A stretch of 64,000 nucleotides of DNA, taken from an uncultured Holophaga sp. (lineage in GTDB: Bacteria; Acidobacteriota; Holophagae; Holophagales; Holophagaceae). The stretch covers positions 1,017,001 to 1,081,000 of the forward strand of contig NZ_OY781925.1 in NCBI RefSeq assembly GCF_963677305.1, read 5' to 3'. Of this stretch, positions 8,418 to 17,861 are shown one piece after another; the stretch's first letter is position 1; each line of letters opens with the position of its first letter. A program made the position numbers and the translations under genes. A model generated the notes under the pieces. The model searched no databases, was not told where the DNA came from, and was given only the letters and a program-made list of their open reading frames with translations.

Positions 8418-10007
8418 TCAGAGCTTGAAGCGGCCCACCCGCTCCTGGAGTTCCTCCGCCAAGCGGTGGAGCTCGGTGGTGGTCCGGGCCACCTCGGACG
8501 TGGTGGCCGACATTTCGGTGATGGCCGAGGCGATGGCGATGGCCTCACCCGCGTTCTCCTTGACCTCCCTGGCCACCACTCCGCTTGCCTGTGCCTGGTC
8601 CTCGGTGGCGGAGGCGGCCTGGCGGGTGGTCTCGGCAAAGGCCTCCAGGAGGCCGTGGATCTGGCGTAGGGTCTCCACGGATGTCCTCACGGTGAGTCCA
8701 CCGCGATCGATGGCCTGGTTGGCTTCCTCGATGAAGACGCCGATCTCCTTGGCGGACACTGAACTCCGCTCCGCCAGCTTTCGAACCTCCTCGGCCACCA
8801 CTGCGAAGCCCTTGCCATGCTCCCCGGCCTTCGCTGCCTCGATGGCGGCATTGAGGGAGAGGAGGTTGGTCTGCTGTGCGATCTCCTGGATGACACTCAC
8901 CGCTTGGGCAATTTGGGAGGCGGTGGTGGTGATGCCCTCCATGGCCGCGTGGGTGGCCTGCCCCGCCCGGTCGCCCCGTTGGGTGGCCTCAAGGGCGTCC
9001 TCCAGATGCCGGAGCGAGGCCCTGGCGCCCTGGGAGACCTCGTCGATAGAGTCCGAGAGGGCCGTTACGGAGCTGACCATGCCTTCTGAAGCTTGGTTCT
9101 GGTGCTCCGCGCTGCGGGCGATCTCGGCAGAGGTGGCGGCCATCTGCTCTGCGGAGGCGGAGAGCTGGGTTGCACCGCTGGCCACCCCCTCGACGCCGGA
9201 GCGGATCTCCTGGATGAGTTCCTGGAGCTGCCGGATCATGGCGTTCAGCGTCCGGCTCATGTCACCGAGCTCGTCGCGGGTGTCCAGGGTCGAGCGGGTG
9301 TCCAGGCGGCCGGCAGCCACCTGCTCGAGGCTGGTGTGGAAGGTGCGCATGGCCCGCTGGATGGTGCGCACCACCGCCCAGCCCAGGGTGATGCTGAGCG
9401 CGAGTCCCACGAAGGCGAATCCCACCCCCTTGAGGGCGCTCTGCCGAAAGGTTGTATGGGTCCCAGCCACGGCCTGCTGCACTTGGTCCATGTCGTCCTT
9501 CATGAGGAGGGACCAGACCTTGGCGGATTCCACCAGCTTGGGGAAGGCCTCCCGGTTGAGGATCCGCTTGGCGCCTTCCTGGTCGCCCCGGGAGGCTGTG
9601 GCCAGGCTCCGGTTCCGGAGCTCCCGCACCTGGAGCGCCAAGTCGCGGTATTCGGGGGCCCGCTGACGTGCGCTCTCACTGGTGAGTGAGGCGGCATAGT
9701 GGGCCCAGGACTGGTCGAAGTCCCTGTCGATGCTGGTGATCTCGGCCTCGGTGGCCTTGCGTTCCGGGGCACTCTCATCGAGGTAGCGTTGGGCGCAGTA
9801 GAGGGATTTGAGGAGGTGCGTGCGGCTGGCCCCCAATTCCGTGATGGGGAGCAGGTTCCCTTCGTAGAAGCGGTCGAAACTGACCACGTTGGCATGGGTG
9901 TCCCGTACCGCGAGGAACACTACGGCAACAAGCACCAGCCCCAGGAGGGTGATGGGGATGAAGATCTTCCCGGCGACTTGGAGGTTGAAATACCAGCGTT
10001 TCAGCAT
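8418..10007 (-). CDS. Methyl-accepting chemotaxis protein
   Basis: 529 aa from the ATG with AGGAAG upstream. Layout: membrane helix (about 10-32), a four-helix-bundle periplasmic sensor (about 35-190), second membrane helix (about 190-212), HAMP, and a long cytoplasmic coiled coil with the highly conserved hairpin tip [20 protein letters not shown]. It should couple to CheW/CheA. The sensor is of the general 4HB_MCP type, so the ligand cannot be named. The C-terminus lacks a CheR-docking pentapeptide. It abuts the convergent TPR gene and is followed on the same strand, upstream, by a histidine kinase. Confidence 0.93.
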   Translation of the reverse strand: MLKRWYFNLQVAGKIFIPITLLGLVLVAVVFLAVRDTHANVVSFDRFYEGNLLPITELGASRTHLLKSLYCAQRYLDESAPERKATEAEITSIDRDFDQSWAHYAASLTSESARQRAPEYRDLALQVRELRNRSLATASRGDQEGAKRILNREAFPKLVESAKVWSLLMKDDMDQVQQAVAGTHTTFRQSALKGVGFAFVGLALSITLGWAVVRTIQRAMRTFHTSLEQVAAGRLDTRSTLDTRDELGDMSRTLNAMIRQLQELIQEIRSGVEGVASGATQLSASAEQMAATSAEIARSAEHQNQASEGMVSSVTALSDSIDEVSQGARASLRHLEDALEATQRGDRAGQATHAAMEGITTTASQIAQAVSVIQEIAQQTNLLSLNAAIEAAKAGEHGKGFAVVAEEVRKLAERSSVSAKEIGVFIEEANQAIDRGGLTVRTSVETLRQIHGLLEAFAETTRQAASATEDQAQASGVVAREVKENAGEAIAIASAITEMSATTSEVARTTTELHRLAEELQERVGRFKL

Positions 10008-10045
10008 GTTTCTTCCTAGAGAGGAGGGAGGAGGCAGAGAGGAGG

Positions 10046-11134
10046 TCAGGCGGAAGCCGAGGCGGAGGGCTGTCCCTGGCGCAGGGTGGGCAGCCGGACG
10101 GTGACGTGACAACCGCGTTCAGGCTCGGAGCGGATCTCCAGAGCGCCGCCATTGGCTTGGACGATACGTCGGGTGAGGGGGAGCCCAATGCCGGTGCCCC
10201 CTGGACGCGTGGTGTAGAAGGGCTCAAAAATTTTCGGCAGGATGTCTTCTGGGATGCCCGGACCCTGGTCCCGGACTTCCAGGAGCGCCCAGGTGCCCGG
10301 GGTCCCAGGCCCGCTGGACCCGAGGCTCAGTTCCACTCGGCCGGAGCGGTCCTTCATTGCCTGGACGGCGTTCATTCCCAGGTTTATGACCACTTGGGAG
10401 AGCTGCACCGGATCCCCCACGCATTGCAGCCCCTCCTCGGTCCTGACCTGGATCTCAATGGCGGGGGGGGCCGTGGAGGCCAGCATCTGTCCAGCCTCCT
10501 CCACCACCCGGGCGGGATCGAACCAGATGGGGGGGATGTCTCCACCCCGGGCGAGGGTGAGAACCTGGCGTCCCAGGTCCCGGGCCCTGCGGCTGACCTG
10601 TCCGATGGCTTCCAGACGCTCCCGGCCAGGATGGGCCTCGGGCCACTGCTCAAGCATCAGCTCCGAGGTTGTGAGCACGATGCCGAAGAAGTTGTTGAGG
10701 TCGTGGACCACTCCGCTGGCCAAGCGCCCCAGGGTCTGCAGGGCCTCCCGCTCGCGGAGGGCGTTCTCCCCGGCCTGAGCGTGGAGCTGCGGAGGCAGGG
10801 GGGTCCGGATCTGGAGGTAGGGAACCCCCTCGAAGCAGAAGGCCGTCAGCAGCCAGCGCCGCCTTTGCCCCAGGGCATCGCAGCGGAGGGCGGCGTCCAG
10901 CTCTCGGACCTGGCTGGTGCCACCCAGGGCGATGAGAGCGCGCCCCCAGGTCCGTACAGCCCTCTGGGTCAGGAATGGCTCCAACCGCTGGCCGCGAAGG
11001 GCGGCCGCGGGAAGACCCAGCAGCATGGAGAAGGCCTCATTGGTGGCCGAGAGGCAGCCATCCCGCAGGATGGCCACGGCCTCTGAGGTTTCGGGCAGGT
11101 AGGCCTGGAGGGGGTCGGTGGGGCATGCGTGCAT
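10046..11134 (-). CDS. NtrB-type soluble sensor histidine kinase
   Basis: 362 aa from an ATG preceded by AGGAAG. A PAS-like N-terminal domain (about 10-130) leads to a dimerisation/H-box helix with His in [15 protein letters not shown] and a HATPase domain ([33 protein letters not shown]). No membrane helix is visible, so it should act in the cytosol. No receiver domain follows; the partner may be the response regulator encoded just upstream on the same strand, although a terminator separates them, making an orphan kinase possible. Confidence 0.87.
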   Translation of the reverse strand: MHACPTDPLQAYLPETSEAVAILRDGCLSATNEAFSMLLGLPAAALRGQRLEPFLTQRAVRTWGRALIALGGTSQVRELDAALRCDALGQRRRWLLTAFCFEGVPYLQIRTPLPPQLHAQAGENALREREALQTLGRLASGVVHDLNNFFGIVLTTSELMLEQWPEAHPGRERLEAIGQVSRRARDLGRQVLTLARGGDIPPIWFDPARVVEEAGQMLASTAPPAIEIQVRTEEGLQCVGDPVQLSQVVINLGMNAVQAMKDRSGRVELSLGSSGPGTPGTWALLEVRDQGPGIPEDILPKIFEPFYTTRPGGTGIGLPLTRRIVQANGGALEIRSEPERGCHVTVRLPTLRQGQPSASASA

Positions 11135-11160
11135 GGAACTTCCTGGGTGGGGAAACGGAA

Positions 11161-11202
11161 AAGGCGCAACGCGGAGGTAGGGAACCTCCTGCGTTGCGCC
11201 TT
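11161..11202 (-). terminator. Intrinsic terminator between response-regulator operon and kinase gene
   Basis: On the minus strand AAGGCGCAACGC pairs with its complement, continued by a GGAGGT/ACCTCC inner stem, and is followed by TTTTCCGTTT. It ends the leftward three-gene sensory operon. Confidence 0.85.
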
Positions 11203-11311
11203 CGACTTGCAGGTCCTGAACCTGCCCGCCAAGACATCCCGTCCCTGGGACGGAATCGATGACCAGATCCACCTTAGAACAGGCGGCAGACCTGTCAAGG
11301 AGAAGGATGCT

Positions 11312-12088
11312 TCATGGCCGGGAGGGTGGATTCACCCCAGGATCGACGAGGAGCCTCTGCAGGCGCTCCCGGAGCTGTCCTAGCTCCTTGGATTTGAAGG
11401 CGTGCTTGGTCCGCTCCAGAACCTCGATCGCCTCTTCGACGCCGTGTCGGTAAAGGTCCAGGCGGGGGCAGTGACGGACAGGGCAGGTATGGGGCAGGTC
11501 CCCCTTGCTGACCGCATGCTCGGTCAGGATTTTCATGTCCAGCACCAGTCCGGAGATGTGCCCCAGGGCCTGGCTCAGGGTCCAGGCCGCCTCGGGGGCC
11601 GATCCCCGGCCGGGAAAGGCCCCCATGTCTACATCGAGTTGCTCCAGGTCCTGCTCCCATTCCCGCATCCGGGCCCGGGAGTGCCGCAGGGTGCGGCGGA
11701 CCCTCAGGCGCACCGATCCCCGCTCCAGGTGCCGCAGAAGCTCCTCCATGTCGATGGGCTTGAGCAAGTAGGCCAGGACAGGGAGTTCCAGGGAGGTCCG
11801 GGCGCTCTCCACCGAGGGGTACCCCGTTACCACCACCATGCTCAGGTCCGGGCTGGCCTCTGCGGCGCGGCGGAGGAGGGCGAGGTCCTGGTTTCCCGGC
11901 ATGACCACGTCCGAGATGAGGAAGTCGTAGGCCCCGGACTGGAGGTGGCGGAGCGCCTCCAGCCCGTCCGCGGCGGTGTCAACGTGGTAGTGCTGCTGGC
12001 GCAGCAGTTCGGCGGTTGACTCCCGGAACAGGAGGTCATCGTCCGCCAGTAAGATCCGGGCCGGGGGCACTGGGGCTTCAGGGGACAT
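11312..12088 (-). CDS. Response regulator with unusual helical output region
   Basis: 258 aa. Residues 8-125 form a receiver (ILLADDD, phosphoacceptor in FLISDVVMPG, TGYPS, LLKPID). The remaining 130 residues contain no HTH, GGDEF or other known output domain; they are helical and include a CPVRHCPRLDLYRHG segment that could bind metal, and a C-terminal helix with FKSKELGQLRERL. Last gene of a binding-protein/kinase/regulator operon, with 3 bases separating it from the kinase. It may act by protein contact. The output function is unrecognised. Confidence 0.85.
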   Translation of the reverse strand: MSPEAPVPPARILLADDDLLFRESTAELLRQQHYHVDTAADGLEALRHLQSGAYDFLISDVVMPGNQDLALLRRAAEASPDLSMVVVTGYPSVESARTSLELPVLAYLLKPIDMEELLRHLERGSVRLRVRRTLRHSRARMREWEQDLEQLDVDMGAFPGRGSAPEAAWTLSQALGHISGLVLDMKILTEHAVSKGDLPHTCPVRHCPRLDLYRHGVEEAIEVLERTKHAFKSKELGQLRERLQRLLVDPGVNPPSRP

Positions 12089-12091
12089 GGA

Positions 12092-14227
12092 TCACTCCGG
12101 GGGGACGAGGGGCAGTTCCAGGGTAAAGGTACAGCCGGGGGGCGGGGTGTGGTTGGCGAAGGCAAGGCTGCCGCCCATGCCCTCAGCGAGCTTGCGGCTG
12201 ATGCCAAGGCCGAGGCCCAGGCCCATCTGGCTACCGGCCGAGTGCTTGGTGCTGAAGCCGGTTTCGAAGACCTGTTCGCTGTACGCCTGGGGGATGCCCG
12301 GCCCATGGTCACTCACCTGGAAGAGGAGGCGGTCACCCCGGGCCTCTGCCCTGCAACTGACCTCGCCTCCCCGGGGTGAGGCTTCCAGAGCATTCTGGAG
12401 AAGATTGATGGCGACCTGGCGGAAGAGGTCGGGAGAGAGGGTCGCCCGGAGATCCGGGTCCGGAAGGACAGGCCGGAGGGTGACGCCGAGGCCGCGGGCC
12501 TTGGCGTCCAGAAGGGTCTGGATCTCCTGGATCAGCGGAGCCAGGGGGACCTCGCTGGGGGCGGCGCTGGCGGGCCGGTAGCATTCATACATCATCCGGA
12601 CGATTCCGCTGATGCGGCGGATCTCCCCTTGGATCAGGGCCACATAGCGGTGGGCCGGGTGGGTGGGGGGCACGGCGGCGCCCACCAGGAGGAAGGCGTT
12701 CTGGATGCCCGCCAGGGGGCTGTTGATCTCATGGGCGACGTAGGCGGCCATCCGCCCCTTGGAAAGGATGCTCTCCATGGCGGTGGAAAGGGCCTCCACA
12801 CGTTTGCGCTCGGAGGTGTCCCGGGCAATGGCCACGCCCTGCAGGATGCCGTCAGCTTCGATCAGCTGGGCGCGCAGTTCCACCGGCCGACGCATGCCTC
12901 CGCATGAGACAAGCTCCGTCTGCACCACCACATGGCCTTCCCGGAGGAAGCGGCTCCACTGTTCCGGAAAGTGCTCCAGCGCCTCTGGACTGGTGATGGC
13001 TGCGGGCGTGAGCCGCAGCAGGTCCTCCGGACTGTGTCCCAGCTGCTCGCAGGCCGCCCGGTTGGCAGCCAGGAAAACCCCGGGCAGGCCGTTCTGGCCG
13101 ACCTGAAAGAGGAAGATTGCGTCACCACTGGATTCCATGAGCAGGCGGAAGCGGCTCTCGCTTTCCCGAAGGGCGTTCTCCCGGGCCTCCAGCCGATCTG
13201 CCGCCTCCCGGAAGGCACGGTCCAGTGCTTCCAGCTCCACAATCCCCTCCAGTGAGGCGGATCCTCGCGCCTCTTGGTAACGTCCCTCGGACAGAGCGAT
13301 GCTGCGCTGGTGCAGACCCTCTAGAGGCGTGCTGATCCGCCGGAGCATGCTCCGCCGGATGCCGAAGCGCAGCACCAGCCAGAGGATGACTGAGACCAAG
13401 GTGCCAAGGACGGCCCCCAGCACATAGACCCGCCAGAATCGGGTGAGAGGGACCTCGTCTACGATCACCCAGCCCGTGCGCTGGATCCGGGTGCTGGTGC
13501 CCAGGAGCAGGCCGCCCTGGCCCCAGTAGATCCATGCATCCCCGGAGAGGTGGTGCCTGTCCGGGGGAAAAGCCGGCCCCAGGTTGCTGCGCTCCTGGAC
13601 CAGGTGGAGCTCAGGGTGGGCGATGAGAGTGCCTTTCTGGTCCTTGATGAAGATGCGATCACTGCCACCCAGGAAGCGCATCCGCTCCAGGATCTCCAGC
13701 TGGAACATGCCCAGTCTGAGTTCACCCACCAGGGGGGCTCCATCCAGCCCCCGCAGGGCCAGCAGGACCACCGGCTCATTCTGCCCCAAGGCAAGGTAGG
13801 GGGGGGAGTAGGCCACGCCCTGCCCTGCGCCCAGCTCCCTTACGCCGGGGAGGCTGCCCAGGTCGAAACCCAGGAGGGCCGGGGGCTCTGGGGCATGGAC
13901 CCGGACATGCCCGGTGCTGTCCAGGATGTAGAGCGAAGCGAAGTTGGGATTGGCCTGCAGGGTGCCCCGGACCAGGCGGGCCAGCTCCTGGGGACCCGCG
14001 CCGGCGGAGGCCTCCCGGAGGGTCTCCAGGGTCTGCTCCGCCTGCTCCAGGTGATAGTCCAGCAAGCGGGCCAGGGCTCGGGACTCCTGGGTCTGCTGCC
14101 GTGCCAGCTTGACGGCGTTGTAGCACCCCAGTCCCAGGGTGGTGCCCACTCCCAGCAGCAGGACCGGTAGGAAAAGCCGGTAGAAGACCAGACCCCGGAT
14201 GAGGGTGGTGGCAGTCCGACCGGTCAT
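12092..14227 (-). CDS. Membrane PAS-containing sensor histidine kinase
   Basis: 711 aa. Two membrane helices (about 11-34 and 265-290) enclose a Cache-like extracellular domain; then HAMP-like and coiled-coil segments, a PAS domain (about 350-470), HisKA with His in AAYVAHEINSPLAGIQNAF, and a HATPase (NLLQNALEAS, DHGPGIP, GLGLGLGISRKL). It overlaps the upstream binding-protein gene by four bases (ATGA), so it is co-translated with it. Together with that protein it probably senses an amino-acid-like or aromatic ligand outside the membrane. Confidence 0.92.
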   Translation of the reverse strand: MTGRTATTLIRGLVFYRLFLPVLLLGVGTTLGLGCYNAVKLARQQTQESRALARLLDYHLEQAEQTLETLREASAGAGPQELARLVRGTLQANPNFASLYILDSTGHVRVHAPEPPALLGFDLGSLPGVRELGAGQGVAYSPPYLALGQNEPVVLLALRGLDGAPLVGELRLGMFQLEILERMRFLGGSDRIFIKDQKGTLIAHPELHLVQERSNLGPAFPPDRHHLSGDAWIYWGQGGLLLGTSTRIQRTGWVIVDEVPLTRFWRVYVLGAVLGTLVSVILWLVLRFGIRRSMLRRISTPLEGLHQRSIALSEGRYQEARGSASLEGIVELEALDRAFREAADRLEARENALRESESRFRLLMESSGDAIFLFQVGQNGLPGVFLAANRAACEQLGHSPEDLLRLTPAAITSPEALEHFPEQWSRFLREGHVVVQTELVSCGGMRRPVELRAQLIEADGILQGVAIARDTSERKRVEALSTAMESILSKGRMAAYVAHEINSPLAGIQNAFLLVGAAVPPTHPAHRYVALIQGEIRRISGIVRMMYECYRPASAAPSEVPLAPLIQEIQTLLDAKARGLGVTLRPVLPDPDLRATLSPDLFRQVAINLLQNALEASPRGGEVSCRAEARGDRLLFQVSDHGPGIPQAYSEQVFETGFSTKHSAGSQMGLGLGLGISRKLAEGMGGSLAFANHTPPPGCTFTLELPLVPPE

Positions 14228-15468
14228 GGGTGTCCGTCGGGGCTGATGGGCCCCTCCAAGGGGGCCAGAGTCACGAAGCGGCCTCCCCGCACAGCTGTCA
14301 GGTAGAAGGGGCGCTGCACATCCCCATATCGATCGAAGGTGATGGGTCCGGAGAGGCCGGGAAAATCGTGGATCGACAGAAGTGCCTCCTTTAGGCCCCT
14401 TGGCGAACCCTGGGTCCTGGCGAGGGCGGCAAGGAGAATGCCCGCGGACTCGTAGGCAAAGGCGGCACCGAAACTGGGCGGGTGCCCGAAGCGTCGCTCG
14501 AAGGCCTCCCGGAAGGCCTGCTCCCTGGGGTTCCTTGCATCAGGGGCATAGGACTGTTCCAGACGCATGCCCTCCACGGCATGCCCTCCCTGTTCCAGGA
14601 GAGTGAGGGTTTGGGCCCAGGCCCCCGCGAATAGCGGTACCGGCCAGCCCATGAGCCGGGTTCTCTGGGCGATCAGGGCTGCGTCGGCATCCGAGGCGAT
14701 GATCAAGAGTCCCGCCACACCCTCGGACCGTAGCTGCTGGAGCAGATCGTTGAAATCTGGCCTGCTTCGGGAAGAGAAGGGCTTCTGCACGGCATTCCCC
14801 CGGCCAGGGCCCCGGTAGGCCTCCAGGAAGGTGGCGGCATAGGGTTGGGTGAAGGAGGCGTTGTCCAGGTCCCAGAGCACGCCCAGGCGGCCGCCGTGGT
14901 TCAGGCGCGTCACCTGACGGGCAAAGTGGCGTGCGCTTTCGGGGAAGGCCGGGTAAACCCTGAAGAAGTGGTCGTCCCTGCCACTCAGGGTCGGGCTGGA
15001 GCAGGTGGGGCCGAGAAGGACCATCCCCGCGGGTTCGGTGACGGCCATGGCCGCCTGGGTCTGGGTCGTGGTGCAGTGCCCGATGATGGCTACCACGTCC
15101 TGCCGTATGAGCTCCCGGTCTACCGCCGCAGCCCGCTCGGCCTGTCCGGCATCATCCTGCACCAGGAGCCTGAGGGGGCGTCCCCCGAGACCGCCCCGTC
15201 GGTTGGCCTCCTCGATGGCGAGCAGAGTCCCGTCCCGCTCCTGTCGTCCCAGCTCCGCCTGTTGTCCAGTGAGCTGGGCTGCGAACCCGATGCGGATCGG
15301 CTGGTGCTGCCAGGACCGCCCGGCCACCACCAGCCCTACGGCAAGGAGGAGGGACGCCCATATCCGGCCTCGTCTGAGCTTCCCTGTCACCCCCAACCCT
15401 GGTCCTCCCCGGTCTGTCTTGCTCTTCACGGTAGCGCATTGCAGGGTGTTCTCTCTCCGGCTGCACAT
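14224..15468 (-). CDS. Branched-chain-amino-acid-type periplasmic binding protein (sensor component)
   Basis: Up to 414 aa. After a basic N-terminus a hydrophobic signal anchor (WASLLLAVGLVVAG) precedes a type I periplasmic-binding fold: IRIGFAAQLTGQQAELGRQ, then IIGHCTTTQTQAAMAV, and VLLGPTCSSPTLSGRD with the Ser/Thr ligand loop typical of LivJ-like proteins. No permease or ATPase genes are nearby; instead it is fused operonically to a kinase and a regulator, so it is likely a ligand-sensing partner instead of a transporter part. The start is uncertain; GTG codons at 15429 or 15390 would give a more usual signal peptide. Confidence 0.85.
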   Translation of the reverse strand: MCSRRENTLQCATVKSKTDRGGPGLGVTGKLRRGRIWASLLLAVGLVVAGRSWQHQPIRIGFAAQLTGQQAELGRQERDGTLLAIEEANRRGGLGGRPLRLLVQDDAGQAERAAAVDRELIRQDVVAIIGHCTTTQTQAAMAVTEPAGMVLLGPTCSSPTLSGRDDHFFRVYPAFPESARHFARQVTRLNHGGRLGVLWDLDNASFTQPYAATFLEAYRGPGRGNAVQKPFSSRSRPDFNDLLQQLRSEGVAGLLIIASDADAALIAQRTRLMGWPVPLFAGAWAQTLTLLEQGGHAVEGMRLEQSYAPDARNPREQAFREAFERRFGHPPSFGAAFAYESAGILLAALARTQGSPRGLKEALLSIHDFPGLSGPITFDRYGDVQRPFYLTAVRGGRFVTLAPLEGPISPDGHP

Positions 15469-15583
15469 GCCTGCCGCGACAGTCTTGATCGATTTTCTTT
15501 TTTAGGACATCCAAGGCTACGGGACTGTGGTATCTCCTTGAGCAGACCCCCATCCCGCAAACCCCACTTCACAGGAGGCACAC

Positions 15584-16495
15584 GTGCCCAAGGCGGTACT
15601 CAGCAGTCCGGAGTTGAAAGAAAGAATCACGAAGGGGATCGGGGCGGCAGCGCAGAAGGGTCTGGCCATCATTCCCGAAGGCTTTCTCAGCCGTCTCGAC
15701 GACAACGCCGATGAGCTCCGGGATCGCCTGATCTCGCTCATCTGGGAGCTGTCCGAGCGGGAGGCCTTCAAGGACCAGGAGGTGCCCACCGAAAGCGGGT
15801 ATTTCTCCGGGTACAGCAAGCCCCCCAGCCTGCGGGAGCAGTACGGGAAGCTCCAGGAGCTCTTCGGAGCAGGGGTCGAGGCTCCCAACTGGGAACTGGT
15901 CAACCTGGTGGAGGAGGGGAAGACCTCCCCAGCCGGGGCTCTTGTGGAGGGAACCATCCTGATCCCCCACTGGAGCACGGTGGCGGCCTCCCACATCCAG
16001 GCCATCGAAAAGGCCCTCTCCCTGGTCAAGATCGCCTATGACGACAACTTCGTCGATGGGGTGGGCGCCTGCCTGACGGTGGAGTATCTCCACGAGAAGG
16101 AGCGCAAGACCCAGGCGGTGGAGAAGCTGATCCAGACCCAGAAGACCAAGTCCAACATCGTCTGGATGCAGTTCGGCCGGAACCACCGCGGCCGCAGCAA
16201 CCTGCGCGCCAACGAGGTGATGGCCCAGTCTTACTTCGGTGAGTACGGCTTCGGCCTCTACGAGACCCTGGTGGGGCTCCTCCTCTGCCCGGACCGCCTG
16301 AGGGATCCCATGGATCTCTGGCTCAGCTGCGACGATGAGGTCAGCGTGGACGCCGTCGCCTTCGATGGCACCCATGTCCCCCACCTCAGCGTGTACGGCG
16401 GCAAGCTGCGGCTCGGGTACCGGCCCAACAAGGAGAAGAGCCCCCTCTTCGGGGTCTCGAGCTGGTTCCCGCCCCAGTGGACGCCCAAGCTCTGA
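15584..16495 (+). CDS. Conserved hypothetical cytoplasmic protein, family not recognised
   Basis: 303 aa preceded by AGGAGG. No signal peptide or membrane helix. The sequence is mixed alpha/beta with a charged helical stretch EKERKTQAVEKLIQTQKT and aromatic-rich C-terminus (GVSSWFPPQWTPKL). The segment NIVWMQFGRNHRGRSNLRANEVMAQ looks well conserved in character (many polar residues in order), suggesting an enzyme or ligand-binding protein. It stands alone between the leftward sensory operon and the convergent HemW-like gene. I do not recognise the family and assign no function. Confidence 0.75.
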   Translation: MPKAVLSSPELKERITKGIGAAAQKGLAIIPEGFLSRLDDNADELRDRLISLIWELSEREAFKDQEVPTESGYFSGYSKPPSLREQYGKLQELFGAGVEAPNWELVNLVEEGKTSPAGALVEGTILIPHWSTVAASHIQAIEKALSLVKIAYDDNFVDGVGACLTVEYLHEKERKTQAVEKLIQTQKTKSNIVWMQFGRNHRGRSNLRANEVMAQSYFGEYGFGLYETLVGLLLCPDRLRDPMDLWLSCDDEVSVDAVAFDGTHVPHLSVYGGKLRLGYRPNKEKSPLFGVSSWFPPQWTPKL

Positions 16496-16517
16496 TCTTC
16501 ACCCAGCCCCGGCGCTC

Positions 16518-17861
16518 TCACCGCCGCGGCTGGTTGGCCTTAGCCCCGGCGGTGCCCTCGACCCAGTTCAGGGCACCCCGGGGATAGAAGAGCGCCCGGA
16601 GAAGGGGCATGCTGCGGAACTGTCCCGAAGGGATTCGGAATCCTTCCTCCCCTGGGAGGAGCAGCCCCTCCTCAAAAGCGCGATGGAGCCTCGGCCCGAA
16701 GCGGGAGAGCAGATCCTCCCCGAAGACCCGATGGAAGCGGGTGGGGTCCAGTCTCCCGAAGCTCAGGGACAGGAGGATGTACTTGGCCATGCGCTCCTCG
16801 GCGGGCAGGCGGTAGCCCTCCTCCACCGGGAGCACCGCCCCTGCCATGACAGCCTTGGCCCAGCTTCCGGCGTCCTCCGGAGCAAACCACCAGTGCTCAC
16901 CGTCCAGACTGGAGGCATAGTTGCCCAGGCCCAGATAGGGCAGACCATCCAGGAGTCTCGCTTCGAAGTAGGCCGAGGTCCCGGTCTCCCCGGGGTGTCT
17001 GGAAAAGGTCAGGGACCCATAAGGTGCCCGGTAGCCTGCCGCCGAGAGGCGCTCGAAGGCTTCGTCATACATCCGGCCATAGTGTTCTGGGGCCGGCGGG
17101 TGGTGGGTGGCCTGGAAGGCCCGGCCCTGCCCGCGGTAGAGGCAGTCATAGGTCGTGATGGCATCGGTGCCCAGGGTCAGGGCGGCCTCCAGATCCAGCC
17201 TCCAGTCCTCCAGGCTCTGCCCAGGCAGGCCGAAGATCAGGTCCACGTTCACCCGGCGGAATCCGGCCTTGCGGATGCTGGCGAGGGCCTCTGCCTCGAG
17301 GGCTCTCTGGCGCCTCCGGCCAATGCTCTCCAGGACCGCTGTCCGGGAGCTCTGTAGTCCCATGGAGATCCGTTCGGCCCCTCCCTGGCGGAGGATGCGG
17401 AGTTTGTCCTGAGCCATCGCCGCGATGCGGGGGGTGGTCTCGACGGATAGCCCCCCCGCATCCTCGAGGCGTGGGAGGAGGAGGCGGATCCCCTCGAAGA
17501 GCCGCTCCAGATCCGCCGGGTCGAGGCTGGTGGGGGTGCCTCCCCCGAGGTCGATCCCCGGGATGCGCACCTCTGGAGGCAGGGCGGCTGCGAGGGCCTG
17601 GATCTGGGCCACCAGGGCGCTCACGTAAGCAGAGCGGTCTGAGGCGCTTGAGCGGGTCTCCACGGCGAAGTTGCAGTAGCTGCAGCGTTGCTCGCAGAAG
17701 GGGACATGCAGGTAGACCAACTGGCGGGGGCTGGCCGGAACCGGTCTGGATAGCCCCGGCGCCCGGAAGTGTTCCCTGAAGTAGTCCCTGGAGGGGGGAT
17801 ACTGGATGGTGAAACGGTGGGGCCAGGCCCGGGCCAGGCGAAGAGCGGGGGGCTCAGACAC
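16518..17861 (-). CDS. HemW/HemN-like radical SAM protein
   Basis: 447 aa from a GTG that overlaps the upstream stop by eight bases (GTGTCTGA). Residues about 45-260 form the radical SAM core with C-x3-C-x2-C (CEQRCSYCNF), then GGGTPTSL and the MGLQSS and VNVDLIFGLPGQ segments of the coproporphyrinogen-oxidase-like family, plus a C-terminal HemN-type domain. The NF after the third cysteine (no fourth cysteine) is the HemW pattern; HemW proteins bind heme and act as chaperones. An unusual N-terminal extension and its place at the end of an NAD-biosynthesis operon leave room for a different reaction. Confidence 0.85.
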   Translation of the reverse strand: MSEPPALRLARAWPHRFTIQYPPSRDYFREHFRAPGLSRPVPASPRQLVYLHVPFCEQRCSYCNFAVETRSSASDRSAYVSALVAQIQALAAALPPEVRIPGIDLGGGTPTSLDPADLERLFEGIRLLLPRLEDAGGLSVETTPRIAAMAQDKLRILRQGGAERISMGLQSSRTAVLESIGRRRQRALEAEALASIRKAGFRRVNVDLIFGLPGQSLEDWRLDLEAALTLGTDAITTYDCLYRGQGRAFQATHHPPAPEHYGRMYDEAFERLSAAGYRAPYGSLTFSRHPGETGTSAYFEARLLDGLPYLGLGNYASSLDGEHWWFAPEDAGSWAKAVMAGAVLPVEEGYRLPAEERMAKYILLSLSFGRLDPTRFHRVFGEDLLSRFGPRLHRAFEEGLLLPGEEGFRIPSGQFRSMPLLRALFYPRGALNWVEGTAGAKANQPRR

